NCBI RefSeq assembly: GCF_900457465.1
Contig: NZ_UAUU01000002.1
Location: 806,001-870,000 of the forward strand
Direction of reading: 5' to 3'
Length of the DNA stretch: 64,000 bases
Source: Sphingobacterium multivorum
GTDB lineage: Bacteria > Bacteroidota > Bacteroidia > Sphingobacteriales > Sphingobacteriaceae
This document shows, piece after piece, positions 36,960-47,277 of this stretch. The position numbers and the translations under genes were made by a program. The first letter of the stretch is position 1; each line of letters opens with the position of its first letter. Below the pieces are notes generated by a model. That model ran no database searches. It had not been told where the DNA came from and saw only the letters and a list, made by a program, of their open reading frames with translations.

Positions 36960-37559
36960 TTAATCAATTTGAATAGTTGAAAAATTGAGCAGCAGCTGCT
37001 CTCCTGCTTTTCCAGATTTCTCTGGATGAAATTGTACGCCAAAGAAATTGTCTTTGGAAATTACAGCCGAAAAAGGCTGTCCATAGACACATTTCGCCGC
37101 AGTATATGTCGCATCGAATTCGATAAAGTACGAGTGGACAAAATAAAAATAAGTCTGGTCTTCAATATGTGCAAATAAAGGACTGTTTGCTGGCACGGAA
37201 ACACTATTCCAGCCCATATGTGGTACTTTACCCGACTTTTCGGCATCAAAATGTAAGGTCTTCAAAGGAAATAGCTTTAACATTTCGGCATTTCCTTCTT
37301 CTGAAAAAGCCGTCAGTAATTGCATACCAACACAAATACCCAACACAGGTTTTTTTAGCTTTTTGATATAGGGCACCAATCCCGATTCCTGTAGTTTGTC
37401 CATCGCGGCTCCAGCGTGGCCCACTCCAGGAATGATGATACGATCGTATTGATCGATCTCATCGGCAGTATTGACCATACCATAGGTAAGCCCAACACGA
37501 TCCAGTGCCGCTGTCAAGGAGAAAATATTCCCCGCACCGTAATTAATAATTCCTATCAT
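36960..37559 (-). CDS. hisH: Imidazole glycerol phosphate synthase, glutaminase subunit HisH
   Basis: I take the ATG at 37559 (MIGIINYGAGNIFSLTAAL), 1 bp after the hisB stop, instead of the longer frame. The class I glutamine amidotransferase triad is clear: Cys in VLGICVGMQLL, and His and Glu in GVQFHPEKSG. It supplies ammonia to HisF. About 199 residues, normal. Confidence 0.96.
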   Translation of the reverse strand: MIGIINYGAGNIFSLTAALDRVGLTYGMVNTADEIDQYDRIIIPGVGHAGAAMDKLQESGLVPYIKKLKKPVLGICVGMQLLTAFSEEGNAEMLKLFPLKTLHFDAEKSGKVPHMGWNSVSVPANSPLFAHIEDQTYFYFVHSYFIEFDATYTAAKCVYGQPFSAVISKDNFFGVQFHPEKSGKAGEQLLLNFSTIQID

Positions 37560-37560
37560 C

Positions 37561-38700
37561 TTACAATACTCCTTTTGTACTTGGCAATTGCATATGGTCG
37601 GCATCGCGTCTTACCGCTTTCTTGATAGATTTAGCAAAAGCTTTGAAAATCGCTTCGATCTTATGGTGCTCATTGTCACCTTCAGCTTTAATGTTTAAAT
37701 TCGATCGTGAAGCATCTGAAAACGACTTAAAGAAGTGGAAAAACATTTCCGTAGGCATATCGCCGATCTTCTCCCGCTTAAATGCCGCATCCCACACTAT
37801 CCAGTTGCGACCACCAAAATCCAATGCAACCTGAGCCAAACAATCATCCATCGGCAACGTATAGGAGTAGCGCTCAATTCCACGTTTATCCCCTAAAACC
37901 TTCAAAAAGATCTCGCCCAGCGCAATACCGGTATCTTCGATGGTATGATGTTCGTCGATATGAAGATCCCCTTTCGCCTTAATGGTCAAATCAAGTGCTC
38001 CATGTCTAGCCAATTGATCCAGCATATGGTCGAAAAACGGTAACCCCGTTTCGATGTCTGACTTACCCGAACCATCCAGATTCAACTGAATAAAAATATC
38101 AGTTTCATTGGTTTTACGATGATGTTCGGCAGTGCGCGTACCCAATTTAAGGAATTCATACACCGTCTTCCAATCCGTTGTCTCTAAAGCTATAACAGTT
38201 GAATCTATCGCAAGGTTTTCCAAAGCACCTAATTGATCGTTTGCACGCAGCCAAATTGCCTTTGCACCGAGGTTTTGTGCCAATTTAACATCGTTCACAC
38301 GATCGCCGATGACGAAGGATTGGCTCAAATCGTATTTCGACGCATCAAAATAGGCTCCAAGCATACCAACTCCCGGTTTTCGGGTTTCCGCATTCTCGTG
38401 TGGAAAGGTTTTATCAATATGTTCCTCGGCAAACACTACGCCTTCTCCTGCAAACGTATCAATCACAAAATGATGGACTGGCCAGAAATTCTCTTCCGGA
38501 TGGGAAGACGTTCCTAAACCATCTTGGTTGGAAACCAAGATCAATTCGAAATCCAGCTCCTTTGCGATACGTGGTAGATACTGCAAAGCACCAGGATAGA
38601 ATTTTAATTTGGCAAAAGAATCGATTTGTTCGTCTTCAGGTTCCAAAATCAATGTTCCATCGCGGTCTATAAACAGTACACGTTTTAAGTTATCAGGCAT
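37561..38700 (-). CDS. hisB: Bifunctional histidinol-phosphatase / imidazoleglycerol-phosphate dehydratase HisB
   Basis: The N-terminal HAD phosphatase has Asp 12 and Asp 14 in [11 protein letters not shown], and the dehydratase part has metal-binding motifs [23 protein letters not shown] and the final [16 protein letters not shown]. It performs steps 7 and 9 of histidine synthesis. The fused form is typical for Bacteroidota and Enterobacteria. 379 residues, starting 4 bp after the hisC stop. No defect. Confidence 0.97.
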   Translation of the reverse strand: MPDNLKRVLFIDRDGTLILEPEDEQIDSFAKLKFYPGALQYLPRIAKELDFELILVSNQDGLGTSSHPEENFWPVHHFVIDTFAGEGVVFAEEHIDKTFPHENAETRKPGVGMLGAYFDASKYDLSQSFVIGDRVNDVKLAQNLGAKAIWLRANDQLGALENLAIDSTVIALETTDWKTVYEFLKLGTRTAEHHRKTNETDIFIQLNLDGSGKSDIETGLPFFDHMLDQLARHGALDLTIKAKGDLHIDEHHTIEDTGIALGEIFLKVLGDKRGIERYSYTLPMDDCLAQVALDFGGRNWIVWDAAFKREKIGDMPTEMFFHFFKSFSDASRSNLNIKAEGDNEHHKIEAIFKAFAKSIKKAVRRDADHMQLPSTKGVL

Positions 38701-38704
38701 AGTA

Positions 38705-39763
38705 TTATTTATTGATTTGATTAAGTTTTTCTAACAATGTTTTATTTTCAGCCGGTGTACCGACCGTGATCCGTAGACAGCCTTCACACAGTTCGACTTT
38801 GGATCTATCTCTAACGATAATTCCATATTGAACGAGATAATCGTAAACTTCACGTGGCTGCTCCATCTTCACCAAAATAAAGTTGGCATCAGAAGGTGTA
38901 ATATGCTGCACATAATCCAGTTCAAGCAATCCACGCACCAGTTGCTCACGTTCTGCCACTGTCTCCTTGATCCAGTCATTGACTTGATCAACCTGATCTA
39001 AGGCTTCCAATACAATATCTTGTGTCGCTTGATTAATGTTGTATGGTGGTTTTATTTTATTGTAAACAGCGATAATCTCCTTACTGGCAAAAGCCATACC
39101 CAAGCGTAAGGCCGCAAGCCCCCAGGCTTTGGATAAGGTCTGCAATACCACTAGATTGGGGTATTCAGCCAGTTCTTGCGTAAATGACTTGACAGCAGAA
39201 AAATTAATATAGGCCTCATCCACTACCACAAGCCCCTGGAAATTATTCAGGATTGCTTCAATATCCTGACGACGGATTGAGTTTCCGGTTGGATTATTCG
39301 GAGAACAGATAAAAATCAGTTTAGTATGTGCGTCTATTGCATTGGCAATACCATCCAAATCCAGCTGGTAATCAGCAGTAAGGTTTACCTTTTTGAAAGC
39401 AACATCATTGATGTTCGCCGAGACTTCATACATCCCGTAGGTTGGCGGAACTAATATGACATTGTCAACACCAGGGGTACAAAATGCACGGTATAAAATA
39501 TCAATAGCTTCATCACTTCCATTTCCCAAAAAGATATTCTCTGATGGTACACCTTTTATTTTAGAAAGTTTTGCTTTAACTTGATGTTGGAGAGGGTCTG
39601 GATATCGGTTGTAATCATGGTTTAAGGGGGATCCAAAAGGATTTTCATTGGCATCAATCAATATGGATGCCTCCCCTTTAAATTCATCTCTTGCGGATGA
39701 ATAAGGTACGAGCTTCTTAATATTTTCCCGTAGTAGGTTGTTTAAGTTGAATGGATTATCCAT
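38705..39763 (-). CDS. hisC: Histidinol-phosphate aminotransferase HisC
   Basis: This 352-residue class II aminotransferase of PLP fold type I has the Schiff-base Lys in [16 protein letters not shown], the Asp in [11 protein letters not shown] and the substrate/PLP Arg in [15 protein letters not shown]. It is the first gene of the visible operon; hisG and hisD, which usually precede it, are absent, as the next gene upstream is rnz. No leader peptide rich in His codons was found upstream. Confidence 0.96.
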   Translation of the reverse strand: MDNPFNLNNLLRENIKKLVPYSSARDEFKGEASILIDANENPFGSPLNHDYNRYPDPLQHQVKAKLSKIKGVPSENIFLGNGSDEAIDILYRAFCTPGVDNVILVPPTYGMYEVSANINDVAFKKVNLTADYQLDLDGIANAIDAHTKLIFICSPNNPTGNSIRRQDIEAILNNFQGLVVVDEAYINFSAVKSFTQELAEYPNLVVLQTLSKAWGLAALRLGMAFASKEIIAVYNKIKPPYNINQATQDIVLEALDQVDQVNDWIKETVAEREQLVRGLLELDYVQHITPSDANFILVKMEQPREVYDYLVQYGIIVRDRSKVELCEGCLRITVGTPAENKTLLEKLNQINK

Positions 39764-39881
39764 TATAAAAAAATTAGAGCCGTAAACTTAGATAAATTGT
39801 TCATCATATGCAATATAATAAGCAATTATTCATAGGTGTTAACCCGTTTATCGTTGGGATATCAGAGAAAATTCAAAAAAA

Positions 39882-40793
39882 TTAAACGGAAAACCACCGA
39901 CCTTCCACAGAGAGTTCCGTATTTGGGAATACAGTTCTCGCTTCTTCCAATAGGGGATTTAAATCTCTGTACCGCGCTGAATAATGACCCAATAGCAACT
40001 TCTTTGCGTGAGTTTCCTGGGCGATCTCTCCAGCCTCCAGCGCTGTGGTGTGAAATGTCTCTTTTGCGCGGTCGACCATATCGTGCAAGAATGTGGACTC
40101 ATGATACATCAGATTAGCCTTTTGCACATAAGGCAGGTATTCCGGCGTTCGTACGGTATCCGAACAATACACATAACTGCGCGATAAGGGAGCAGGAAGG
40201 CTCAGGTCATCCGCAGTATATACTTTACCACTTTCATCGACGTAATCAAATCCTTTTTTGATCATCGGAAAATAAGCGGTGGGTATATTCAGTTCCTGTA
40301 CGACATCGCCAAGCAATGTTCGTGCACGGGGCCCTTCATCAAAACGAAAGCCTGTACAGGCAATACGATGCTTTAATGGAAAAGTGCTTACTTTTAATGT
40401 TCTGTTTTCAAAAATGACCCCCGGCTTTTCGGGCGAAATCGGATGAAAAACAAGATTATAGCGTAAAATAGTCTCGGAATGCAAAAATTGCACATCTAAA
40501 ATTTCCTTTAACGCAGGTGGCCCATACAAATGGAGATCACTTTTTCGGCCGACAAGGTGCATCGATGAAAGCAGCCCCACCAAACCCAAATAATGATCCC
40601 CATGCAGATGGCTAATAAATATATGTCCTAAACGATTGCTTTTGATGCCGTATCGGCTAAGTTGAATTTGTGTACCTTCTCCACAGTCGATCAAAAACAA
40701 TTGCTCATTAAAGTTCAACACTTGGCTAGTCGGATGACGATCAAACATCGGTGTGGCCGAGCTATTTCCCAATATCAGAACTTCAAACTTCAC
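39882..40793 (-). CDS. rnz: Ribonuclease Z
   Basis: I place the start at GTG 40793 (reading VKFEVLILGNSSATPMFDRH), 1 base after the stop of the STAS gene (TAA-t-GTG), so translation is probably coupled. The metallo-beta-lactamase signature is FISHLHGDHYLGLVGLL; other ligands are His in LKHRIACTGF, Asp in YCSDTVRTPEY and His in LLLGHYSARY. The enzyme removes 3' trailers from tRNA precursors. About 303 residues, normal. Confidence 0.95.
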   Translation of the reverse strand: MKFEVLILGNSSATPMFDRHPTSQVLNFNEQLFLIDCGEGTQIQLSRYGIKSNRLGHIFISHLHGDHYLGLVGLLSSMHLVGRKSDLHLYGPPALKEILDVQFLHSETILRYNLVFHPISPEKPGVIFENRTLKVSTFPLKHRIACTGFRFDEGPRARTLLGDVVQELNIPTAYFPMIKKGFDYVDESGKVYTADDLSLPAPLSRSYVYCSDTVRTPEYLPYVQKANLMYHESTFLHDMVDRAKETFHTTALEAGEIAQETHAKKLLLGHYSARYRDLNPLLEEARTVFPNTELSVEGRWFSV

Positions 40794-40794
40794 A

Positions 40795-41175
40795 TTAATC
40801 CTCGATTGCCCCCCGATACTCAGATTCCAATTCGTGTGCAAAGATTAAATCTTCTGCCACCTTTAAAGATGGTGCTATTTTCAGCGATTTATCCAAATGC
40901 GACACACGAACCATATCCATTAACGTTGGACAAAGATTAACCAAAATAAATATGCCCCCAACAGACTGACATAAACGATGGGCAAGCACACCTAAACGGA
41001 TACCTACCTCGTCCGTTTGTTTAACGTGGATCATATCCAAAACGATATTCCGTTGTCCAATCGTATTCCGCAACAAAAACTCCCCTTTGAGTTTAGCGGC
41101 ATTATCCGCGTCAATCACATCGACATGAGGTTCTATGACAATATAGCGATCGTGCTTATCAATGGTATACTTCAT
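40795..41175 (-). CDS. STAS-domain protein (anti-sigma-antagonist-like)
   Basis: The 126 residues form one STAS domain: strand-rich start MKYTIDKHDRYIVIEPHVDV, DMIHVKQTDEVGIRLGVLAH in place of the usual DSSG loop, and LVNLCPTLMDMVRVSHLDKS. The loop has QTDE where SpoIIAA-type proteins have a phosphorylated Ser, so regulation by phosphorylation is doubtful. It is paired with rnz in many Bacteroidota, which suggests a functional link, but none is known to me. Coupled to rnz. Confidence 0.85.
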   Translation of the reverse strand: MKYTIDKHDRYIVIEPHVDVIDADNAAKLKGEFLLRNTIGQRNIVLDMIHVKQTDEVGIRLGVLAHRLCQSVGGIFILVNLCPTLMDMVRVSHLDKSLKIAPSLKVAEDLIFAHELESEYRGAIED

Positions 41176-41208
41176 TAGTCTATCTCCTTTGTTTGAGGAT
41201 ACAATGTA

Positions 41209-42159
41209 CTAATAATTTAGCGTTTTCAAGGCCTTTGCCACATTTCTTTCCACACGTTCCAGTACGTTTTCCTGATCTGGATACACAAACTTCTCTCCGA
41301 CGATATGCTCGTAAAGCTCAATATAACGTTCAGAAATGGAAGCGACAATCTCATCCGTCATCTCCGGAACAACCTGACCGTCTTTCCCTTGGAAGCCGTT
41401 TTCAATTAACCATTTGCGAACAAACTCCTTCGACAATTGCTTTTGTGCCTCACCTTTTTCCTGACGTTCCGCATAACCTTCCGCATAAAAATAACGGGAA
41501 GAATCTGGTGTATGAATCTCGTCGATCAGCACAATTTTCCCATCTTTTTTTCCAAACTCATATTTTGTATCCACCAAAATAAGCCCTCTTTGCGCGGCAA
41601 TTTCGGTACCCCTTTGGAACAACGCTTTGGTATATTGCTCCAATTGAACATAATCTTCTTCGCTTACGATGCCTTTTTTCAAGATATCGGCACGTGAAAT
41701 ATCTTCATCATGTCCAACAGCAGCCTTTGTTGTCGGTGTAATAATTGGCTCAGGCAATTTGTCATTTTCTTTCAGTCCTTCTGGCAATGCCTCACCACAT
41801 ACTTCACGTTTGCCAGCAGCATATTCACGCCAAGCGTGTCCTGACAAGTAGCCCCGAATAACCATTTCCACTTTAAACGGCTCGCATAGCTGACCGATAG
41901 TTACACTGGGGTCCGGAACAGACACGACCCAATTTGGAATAATATCAGCCGTAGCCTTTAAAAATTTGGCTGCAATTTGATTCAACACCTGTCCTTTATA
42001 AGGAATAGGACGCGGAAGTACCACATCAAATGCTGAAATACGATCTGAGGCAACCATCGCCAAATACGTATCGGCAATCGTATACACGTCACGTACTTTT
42101 CCACGGTAAAAAGCAGTCTGATTTTCGAAATTGAAATTTGTTTCTTTTATAGCATTCAT
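41209..42159 (-). CDS. purC: SAICAR synthase PurC
   Basis: ATG at 42159 ([20 protein letters not shown]) fits the family better than the longer frame. ATP and substrate motifs are clear: [50 protein letters not shown] and [20 protein letters not shown]. The enzyme condenses CAIR with aspartate in purine synthesis. About 316 residues, as usual for the long bacterial type. The next gene downstream on the same strand is the STAS gene, 33 bp away. Confidence 0.96.
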   Translation of the reverse strand: MNAIKETNFNFENQTAFYRGKVRDVYTIADTYLAMVASDRISAFDVVLPRPIPYKGQVLNQIAAKFLKATADIIPNWVVSVPDPSVTIGQLCEPFKVEMVIRGYLSGHAWREYAAGKREVCGEALPEGLKENDKLPEPIITPTTKAAVGHDEDISRADILKKGIVSEEDYVQLEQYTKALFQRGTEIAAQRGLILVDTKYEFGKKDGKIVLIDEIHTPDSSRYFYAEGYAERQEKGEAQKQLSKEFVRKWLIENGFQGKDGQVVPEMTDEIVASISERYIELYEHIVGEKFVYPDQENVLERVERNVAKALKTLNY

Positions 42160-42359
42160 GTTCAACGTAAAATTCAAATGTAAGTAATTGTTCATTTATG
42201 ACTGCGATCAATGGCATTCATAAATGCAGCGCATTTATTTAAGAGCTCGCTGTACTCGATTTGCCTTTTAATCAGGCTATTTGAACTATATCAGTCGGCA
42301 CCTTTTGTACCCATGCCAAACTGGGATATCCCAAATCATACGTTTGCAGCATAGACCGA

Positions 42360-43325
42360 TTAAATATCGCCATACGCTTCGAGGATGCGGCGAACCAATT
42401 TATGGCGAACCACATCTCCACCGCTGAGGTGGATAATGTCTATTCCTTCGATATTCTCCAATAGGCGAATTGAAGTAGACAATCCAGATTGATTTTTTTT
42501 CGGTAAATCTACCTGTGTCATATCACCTGTAACGATAAATTTTGCCGTTGGCCCCATACGTGTCAAAAACATCTTCAGCTGCATATCCGTTGCATTCTGA
42601 GCTTCGTCCAGAATCACAAAGCAGTTGTCCAATGTTCGTCCACGCATAAACGCTAGAGGTGCAACTTCAATGGTCCGATTTTCCAGGTAACCTTTTAGCT
42701 TTTCTGCTGGAATCATATCGTCCAATGCATCGTAGAGCGGTCTCAAATAGGGGTCTACCTTCTCCTTTAAGTCGCCCGGTAAAAAACCGAGATTTTCGCC
42801 GGCCTCGACGGCTGGTCTCGTTAGAATGATCCTTTTGATTTCTTTATTTCGAAGTGCCCTAACAGCTAATGCAACCGCCGTATAGGTCTTTCCTGTACCC
42901 GCCGGTCCAATAGCAAATAAGATATCATTTTTCGAAATACTATCCACCATCTTCCGTTGGTTGGCCGTACGTGCACGTACAATAAGGCCATTAGGTCCAT
43001 ACACGATCGGTTCGGATCCAAAGGCTGCATGTTTGGCCGCAAGTTCTTTTTCCTGCTGAACAGCAGAACCTGCACTTGCTCCAAGGAGATTTTCAAAATC
43101 CAATAAAGTAATGTTGTTAAATTTCTCCAGATGAGCCATGACTTCCTTAAACGATTGCTCAAACAGGTCTAATTCCTTCGCGTCTCCCAACACCTTCATT
43201 TCACTCCCGCGAGCTACAATCCGCAGTTTTGGGAATTGCTTCTTCAAATAATCGAAGTGCTCATTGTCTGCTCCCCATAATATGGGCAAATTCAGACCAT
43301 CTAATGCAATTAGTAATTCGTTCAA
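42360..43325 (-). CDS. phoH: PhoH-family ATPase
   Basis: The 321 residues have a PhoH domain with Walker A (FAIGPAGTGKT, near residue 139), the LTRPAVEAGENLGFLPGDL motif, Walker B (NCFVILDEAQNATDMQLK) and MFLTRMGPTAKFIVTGD. The N-terminal part resembles a KH-like domain. PhoH proteins are ATPases linked to RNA metabolism with no settled role. It is divergent from the SAM hydrolase gene across 351 bp. Complete. Confidence 0.93.
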   Translation of the reverse strand: MNELLIALDGLNLPILWGADNEHFDYLKKQFPKLRIVARGSEMKVLGDAKELDLFEQSFKEVMAHLEKFNNITLLDFENLLGASAGSAVQQEKELAAKHAAFGSEPIVYGPNGLIVRARTANQRKMVDSISKNDILFAIGPAGTGKTYTAVALAVRALRNKEIKRIILTRPAVEAGENLGFLPGDLKEKVDPYLRPLYDALDDMIPAEKLKGYLENRTIEVAPLAFMRGRTLDNCFVILDEAQNATDMQLKMFLTRMGPTAKFIVTGDMTQVDLPKKNQSGLSTSIRLLENIEGIDIIHLSGGDVVRHKLVRRILEAYGDI

Positions 43326-43676
43326 ATTTTATCCTATTTAGAATTAATTAGATTGTAGCCATTACACAATATCGTTCCTGTATAATACTATTCAAAATTA
43401 ACGTATTCTAACGAAACAACCAAGAAGATACGGCGTACAAACGACGATGATTTATAAGCTTATGGAGACAGCCGACAAAGGGGCACAAAGATTTCGTTAT
43501 GCATAAAATCTTCGCTATGTTTGTGTATATCAATCGAAAAAAGACAGATTCAAAATAAGTTATCCAATTAACTTTATAAATCATCTGATAAATAGTAATT
43601 TTGTCCACTATTTAGATAAATTTAAGGGTATATTTAAGGGAATTCGACAGCAATTCGATCTAGGATTTAGATTATA
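43326..43676. other. Intergenic region with nested inverted repeats
   Basis: Between the divergent phoH and SAM hydrolase genes I see GATGATTTATAA (43446-43457) and its complement TTATAAATCATC (43574-43585), enclosing CACAAA/TTTGTG (43484-43489, 43520-43525) and AAGATTT/AAATCTT (43488-43494, 43506-43512). It looks like a degraded mobile palindrome or a structured leader. A 66-codon reverse frame here is not credible. Confidence 0.4.
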
Positions 43677-44465
43677 ATGGCAGTAATTACATTAACAACA
43701 GACTTAGGACACAAAGATTTTTATCAAGCCGCGTTAAAAGGTAGTCTTTTATCGCAGTTGTCCGGTGCCAATATTGTTGATATTACCCATGAAATTCCAG
43801 CATTCAATATCCCTCGGGCGGCCTTTGTATTAGGCAATGCTTATCATTATTTCCCTAAAGGAACCGTACATATTATCGGAATTAACACCCTGTTTCATGA
43901 GGAGTCGAAATATATCGGCATGAAATACAACGATCATTATTTCGTCGGGGCCGACAACGGTATTTTCAGCTTATTGTTGAATGGCAATGAACCCCAGGAA
44001 CTGTATGAGCTCAACTTAATGCAGGACCTCCGGTACCTTCACTTTCCGCTCGCAGATATTCTTTCTAAATCTGCTTGTCATATTGCCAAGGGTGGCAAGC
44101 TGAAAGAAATCGGTACTTCAATGCAACAGCTCATCGAAAAAGTAACTTTGCAGCCTATCTTTGATAAAGACATGATCCGAGGCAATGTCATTTATGTTGA
44201 TGCATTCGGCAACGCCATTACCAATATCTCGAAAGATCTATTCAATAAAGTTCAGAAAGGACGTCATTTTGTCCTCTATTTTAAACGTAATGAAACCATT
44301 ACCAATCTTTCCTGGCATTACAATGAAGTCGGAGAAGGAGAGAAACTTTGTTTATTTGGCATTTCCAACTATCTTGAAATCGCCATCAATAAAGGTAATG
44401 CCAGCCAGCTACTCGGACTTCATGATGACGATTCCAATGTTATTCGTATAGAATTTAAAGATTAA
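43677..44465 (+). CDS. SAM hydroxide adenosyltransferase (SAM hydrolase, DUF62 family)
   Basis: The 262 residues match the DUF62 family, relatives of chlorinase and fluorinase that split S-adenosylmethionine into adenosine and methionine with water. Motifs: ITLTTDLGHKDFYQAALKG, VDITHEIPAFNIPRAAFVLG, YFVGADNGIFSLLL and the C-terminal domain start GNVIYVDAFGNAITNIS. Halogenation is unlikely because no halogenase insert loop is evident, but that is inference. The gene is divergent from phoH, an arrangement common in this phylum. Confidence 0.9.
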   Translation: MAVITLTTDLGHKDFYQAALKGSLLSQLSGANIVDITHEIPAFNIPRAAFVLGNAYHYFPKGTVHIIGINTLFHEESKYIGMKYNDHYFVGADNGIFSLLLNGNEPQELYELNLMQDLRYLHFPLADILSKSACHIAKGGKLKEIGTSMQQLIEKVTLQPIFDKDMIRGNVIYVDAFGNAITNISKDLFNKVQKGRHFVLYFKRNETITNLSWHYNEVGEGEKLCLFGISNYLEIAINKGNASQLLGLHDDDSNVIRIEFKD

Positions 44466-44623
44466 TTTCATAAATTCATTTGTCGTGATTTCGCTCCATT
44501 TTTTTATCCTTGGTCAAACTGACCACAAGGCTAAAATTGTAGTTGTAGCTTCGTGGCAAAATAAAATTTTACCATCAACGTTAGTTTAAACTAGACATTT
44601 GATTAAATAGATCGTCCAAATAC

Positions 44624-45178
44624 ATGATGAAATTCTTAAAATTCCTACTTCCAATCGCCGTTCTATTTTGCTTCTTTGGACAGGCCAAGTCGCAAAACAA
44701 CCCAGATTCCAGCTCTTTTGAGGTCCAACGAAGCCGTGTAAATGACCTACTCGATGCCCGTCAACAGAAATTCGGGGCCTATGACACGAGCCTCACTCAA
44801 AAAACAGGACTTTTTGGCCTTTTCAAATCAAAAGGCGACATGCAAAAGAGCATTGATATCCTTAAAGATATTGTTATCACCGACAATAACATTTTCTTAG
44901 AGACTCAAAAACTATTGAAAATCAAAGATTTTGAGAAGGATAAATTCCAACAATTGGCAACAGATTACGACAAGCAGGTATCAGCCTATATAGGCACCAT
45001 AAGTAAGCTTCAAAAAGAGAACGAGAAACTGCGGGCACAGATTGACAAAACATCAGGCAACGGAGGTATAGGCAATATCCTGCTCTATATCGCTTTACTT
45101 GTTATCGCCGTATTAGGATATTTACTGTATAAATTTAACGCGCAACTAAAAGCTTCGAAACAACAAAATTTAGGATAA
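44624..45178 (+). CDS. Membrane-anchored coiled-coil protein, uncharacterised
   Basis: An N-terminal signal segment (LLPIAVLFCFFGQAKS) leads a 184-residue protein. The middle has a coiled coil (LQKENEKLRAQID), and a membrane helix near residues 150-168 (ILLYIALLVIAVLGYLLYKF) is followed by a short basic tail, so the bulk is periplasmic. Family unknown to me; similar small proteins occur in Sphingobacteriaceae. It precedes the ABC transporter gene by 160 bp. Confidence 0.55.
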   Translation: MMKFLKFLLPIAVLFCFFGQAKSQNNPDSSSFEVQRSRVNDLLDARQQKFGAYDTSLTQKTGLFGLFKSKGDMQKSIDILKDIVITDNNIFLETQKLLKIKDFEKDKFQQLATDYDKQVSAYIGTISKLQKENEKLRAQIDKTSGNGGIGNILLYIALLVIAVLGYLLYKFNAQLKASKQQNLG

Positions 45179-45301
45179 AGCAGCGGCAACAAGCATTTGC
45201 ACAAGTACAAGCCTCTTAAAACAGCCGTTTTAAATCAGAAAAAGTACGGTTTAGTTCAAAAAATTGACTAAAGTATGATAGCAAAATATTTTTAATCTCT
45301 T

Positions 45302-45309
45302 TACATTTG
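45302..45309 (+). promoter_or_regulatory. -7 promoter element (TACATTTG) for the ABC exporter gene
   Basis: TACATTTG matches TAnnTTTG, 29 bp before the ATG. No standard -33 element is seen. Confidence 0.45.
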
Positions 45310-45338
45310 TCCTCGCAACAAAATTTGAAGTAGCGGAT

Positions 45339-47174
45339 ATGGCAAGAGGATTCAACAGCGGTAACAAACAAGAAGAAGATCTACCAAAACCAAAATTGAA
45401 TAAAGAGCTCCTATTGAGAGCATCTAAATTGATGACCTATTTAAAACCTTATCGTTTTAAATTTGGGATCGGCATGTTTTTCTTGGTATTATCCAGTTTG
45501 GCCATGCTCGCCTTTCCGGCTTTGCTTGGTGCCATGATTGATGCCGCGCAAGGCAAGCAAACTTATCCATGGCTTGCACCACATGTTTATTATATTGGTG
45601 GAATTGCCTTTATTATTCTGTCTTTTCTATCAGTCGTTTCTTTTTTTCGTATCCGAATTTTTGTTGAGATTGCTGAACGTACGCTATCCGCGTTACGCAA
45701 GGATACTTATCTTAAGCTGATTTCTTTGCCAATTGAATTTTTCGCCAATCGTCGTGTTGGGGAATTAAACAGCCGCCTGTCTGCAGACCTTTCACAGATC
45801 CAGGATACGTTAACAACAACTTTGGCTGAAATCTTAAGACAGTTGATTAGTCTTTGTTTCGGTGTGTTCCTTTTGGTTTGGGTATCGCCCAAACTTGCCC
45901 TCATGAACCTTTGTATTTTACCGATTATCGTTGTAGCGGCCATTATTTTCGGAAAATTCATCCGCGAATTGTCCAGACAGGCACAGGATAAAATGGCCGA
46001 GTCAAATAGTATCGTTCAAGAAACATTATTGGGAATAAGCAACGTAAAAGCCTTTGTGAATGAGTACTTCGAGTTTAATCGCTACAGCAATCAAATGGAT
46101 TCAGTGGTAAAGTTGGCAGTCAAAGGAGCTACTTTCCGTGGTGCTTTTGCCTCTTTTATTATTTTCTGTATTTTCGGTGCGGTGATTGCTGTCATCTGGT
46201 ACGGCGCGGCATTGGTTTCTATCCATGAAATGACTGTAGGCGACCTGACTACTTATATCTTGTATTCGATGTTTGTTGCAGGCTCCATGGGCAGTTTCCC
46301 CGAGCTCTATGCCAATATCCAACGCTCTTTGGGCGCCAGTGAACGGATCTTGGAAATTTTAGATGAGCCCCAAGAACACCTCAATGTAAAACCAACTTGC
46401 AAGGAAGTGCACAAGACCATGACCGGAAAACTAAGCTTCAACCATGTTTCCTTTGCCTATCCAAGCCGCCCCGATATTGAAATTCTGAAAGACATCAACT
46501 TTACAGCCAATGCTGGCGATAAAATAGCCATCGTTGGACCGAGTGGAACCGGAAAATCAACAATAGCTTCATTGATTCTACAATTCTACACAGCCAATAA
46601 AGGGGAAGTATATTACGATGACAAACCGGCATCCGATTTTGAACTTTGCGATATCCGCAACCAGGTCGCTATCGTGCCGCAAGATGTTTTGCTGTTTGGC
46701 GGAACAATACGTGAAAATATAGCCTATGGTAAGCTCGATGCCACGGAAGATGAAATCATAGCGGCTGCAAAACGTGCCAACGCACATCAATTTATATTAA
46801 ATTTCCCCGAAAGCTATGACACCTTAGTTGGTGAACGTGGCGTTAAACTCTCTGGTGGTCAGCGCCAACGGATTGCCATTGCGCGTGCACTATTAAAAGA
46901 TCCTGCAATCCTTATCTTGGACGAAGCCACTTCTTCCCTAGACTCAGAATCAGAAAGACAAGTGCAGGAGGCGTTGGAAGAATTAATGCGTGGACGCACC
47001 TCGATCATTATTGCACACCGACTATCGACCATTATTGATGCCGATAAAATTATCGTTGTCGAAAATGGAATCGTGTCTGAGAGCGGTACGCACTTTGAAC
47101 TGCTCCAAAAAGAAAGCGGTCTTTATCAGCACCTCTATAATCTGCAATCAAAGCAGCAGAAAATTGATATGTAA
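45339..47174 (+). CDS. ABC transporter, ATPase fused to permease (MsbA/BmrA-like)
   Basis: The 611-residue half-transporter has six membrane helices in the first 330 residues (for example FGIGMFFLVLSSLAMLAFPA) and an ATPase domain: Walker A GPSGTGKST, Q-loop NQVAIVPQDVLLF, signature LSGGQRQRIAIARALL, Walker B AILILDEATSSLDSE and the H-loop in IIIAHRLST. It works as a homodimer or heterodimer exporting lipids or drugs. Substrate is unknown. Normal length, no defect. Confidence 0.93.
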   Translation: MARGFNSGNKQEEDLPKPKLNKELLLRASKLMTYLKPYRFKFGIGMFFLVLSSLAMLAFPALLGAMIDAAQGKQTYPWLAPHVYYIGGIAFIILSFLSVVSFFRIRIFVEIAERTLSALRKDTYLKLISLPIEFFANRRVGELNSRLSADLSQIQDTLTTTLAEILRQLISLCFGVFLLVWVSPKLALMNLCILPIIVVAAIIFGKFIRELSRQAQDKMAESNSIVQETLLGISNVKAFVNEYFEFNRYSNQMDSVVKLAVKGATFRGAFASFIIFCIFGAVIAVIWYGAALVSIHEMTVGDLTTYILYSMFVAGSMGSFPELYANIQRSLGASERILEILDEPQEHLNVKPTCKEVHKTMTGKLSFNHVSFAYPSRPDIEILKDINFTANAGDKIAIVGPSGTGKSTIASLILQFYTANKGEVYYDDKPASDFELCDIRNQVAIVPQDVLLFGGTIRENIAYGKLDATEDEIIAAAKRANAHQFILNFPESYDTLVGERGVKLSGGQRQRIAIARALLKDPAILILDEATSSLDSESERQVQEALEELMRGRTSIIIAHRLSTIIDADKIIVVENGIVSESGTHFELLQKESGLYQHLYNLQSKQQKIDM

Positions 47175-47277
47175 AATTTTGTTAATTATTGATTCTTTTT
47201 AAACAAATTCACCCTGGGATTGTTCATTTGGTATCATACTTGATTATCATTTGAATATATAACAAAATAGAAGAATT

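Noticed and set aside
38705..39840. Histidine leader peptide or attenuator before hisC
   Set aside because: No run of His codons and no terminator/antiterminator pair was found upstream.
43408..43608. Reverse-strand frame of 66 codons between phoH and the SAM hydrolase gene
   Set aside because: Composition not protein-like, and it covers the nested inverted repeats.
43326..43676. SAM riboswitch before the SAM hydrolase gene
   Set aside because: No conserved SAM-riboswitch core could be recognised; only simple inverted repeats are present.
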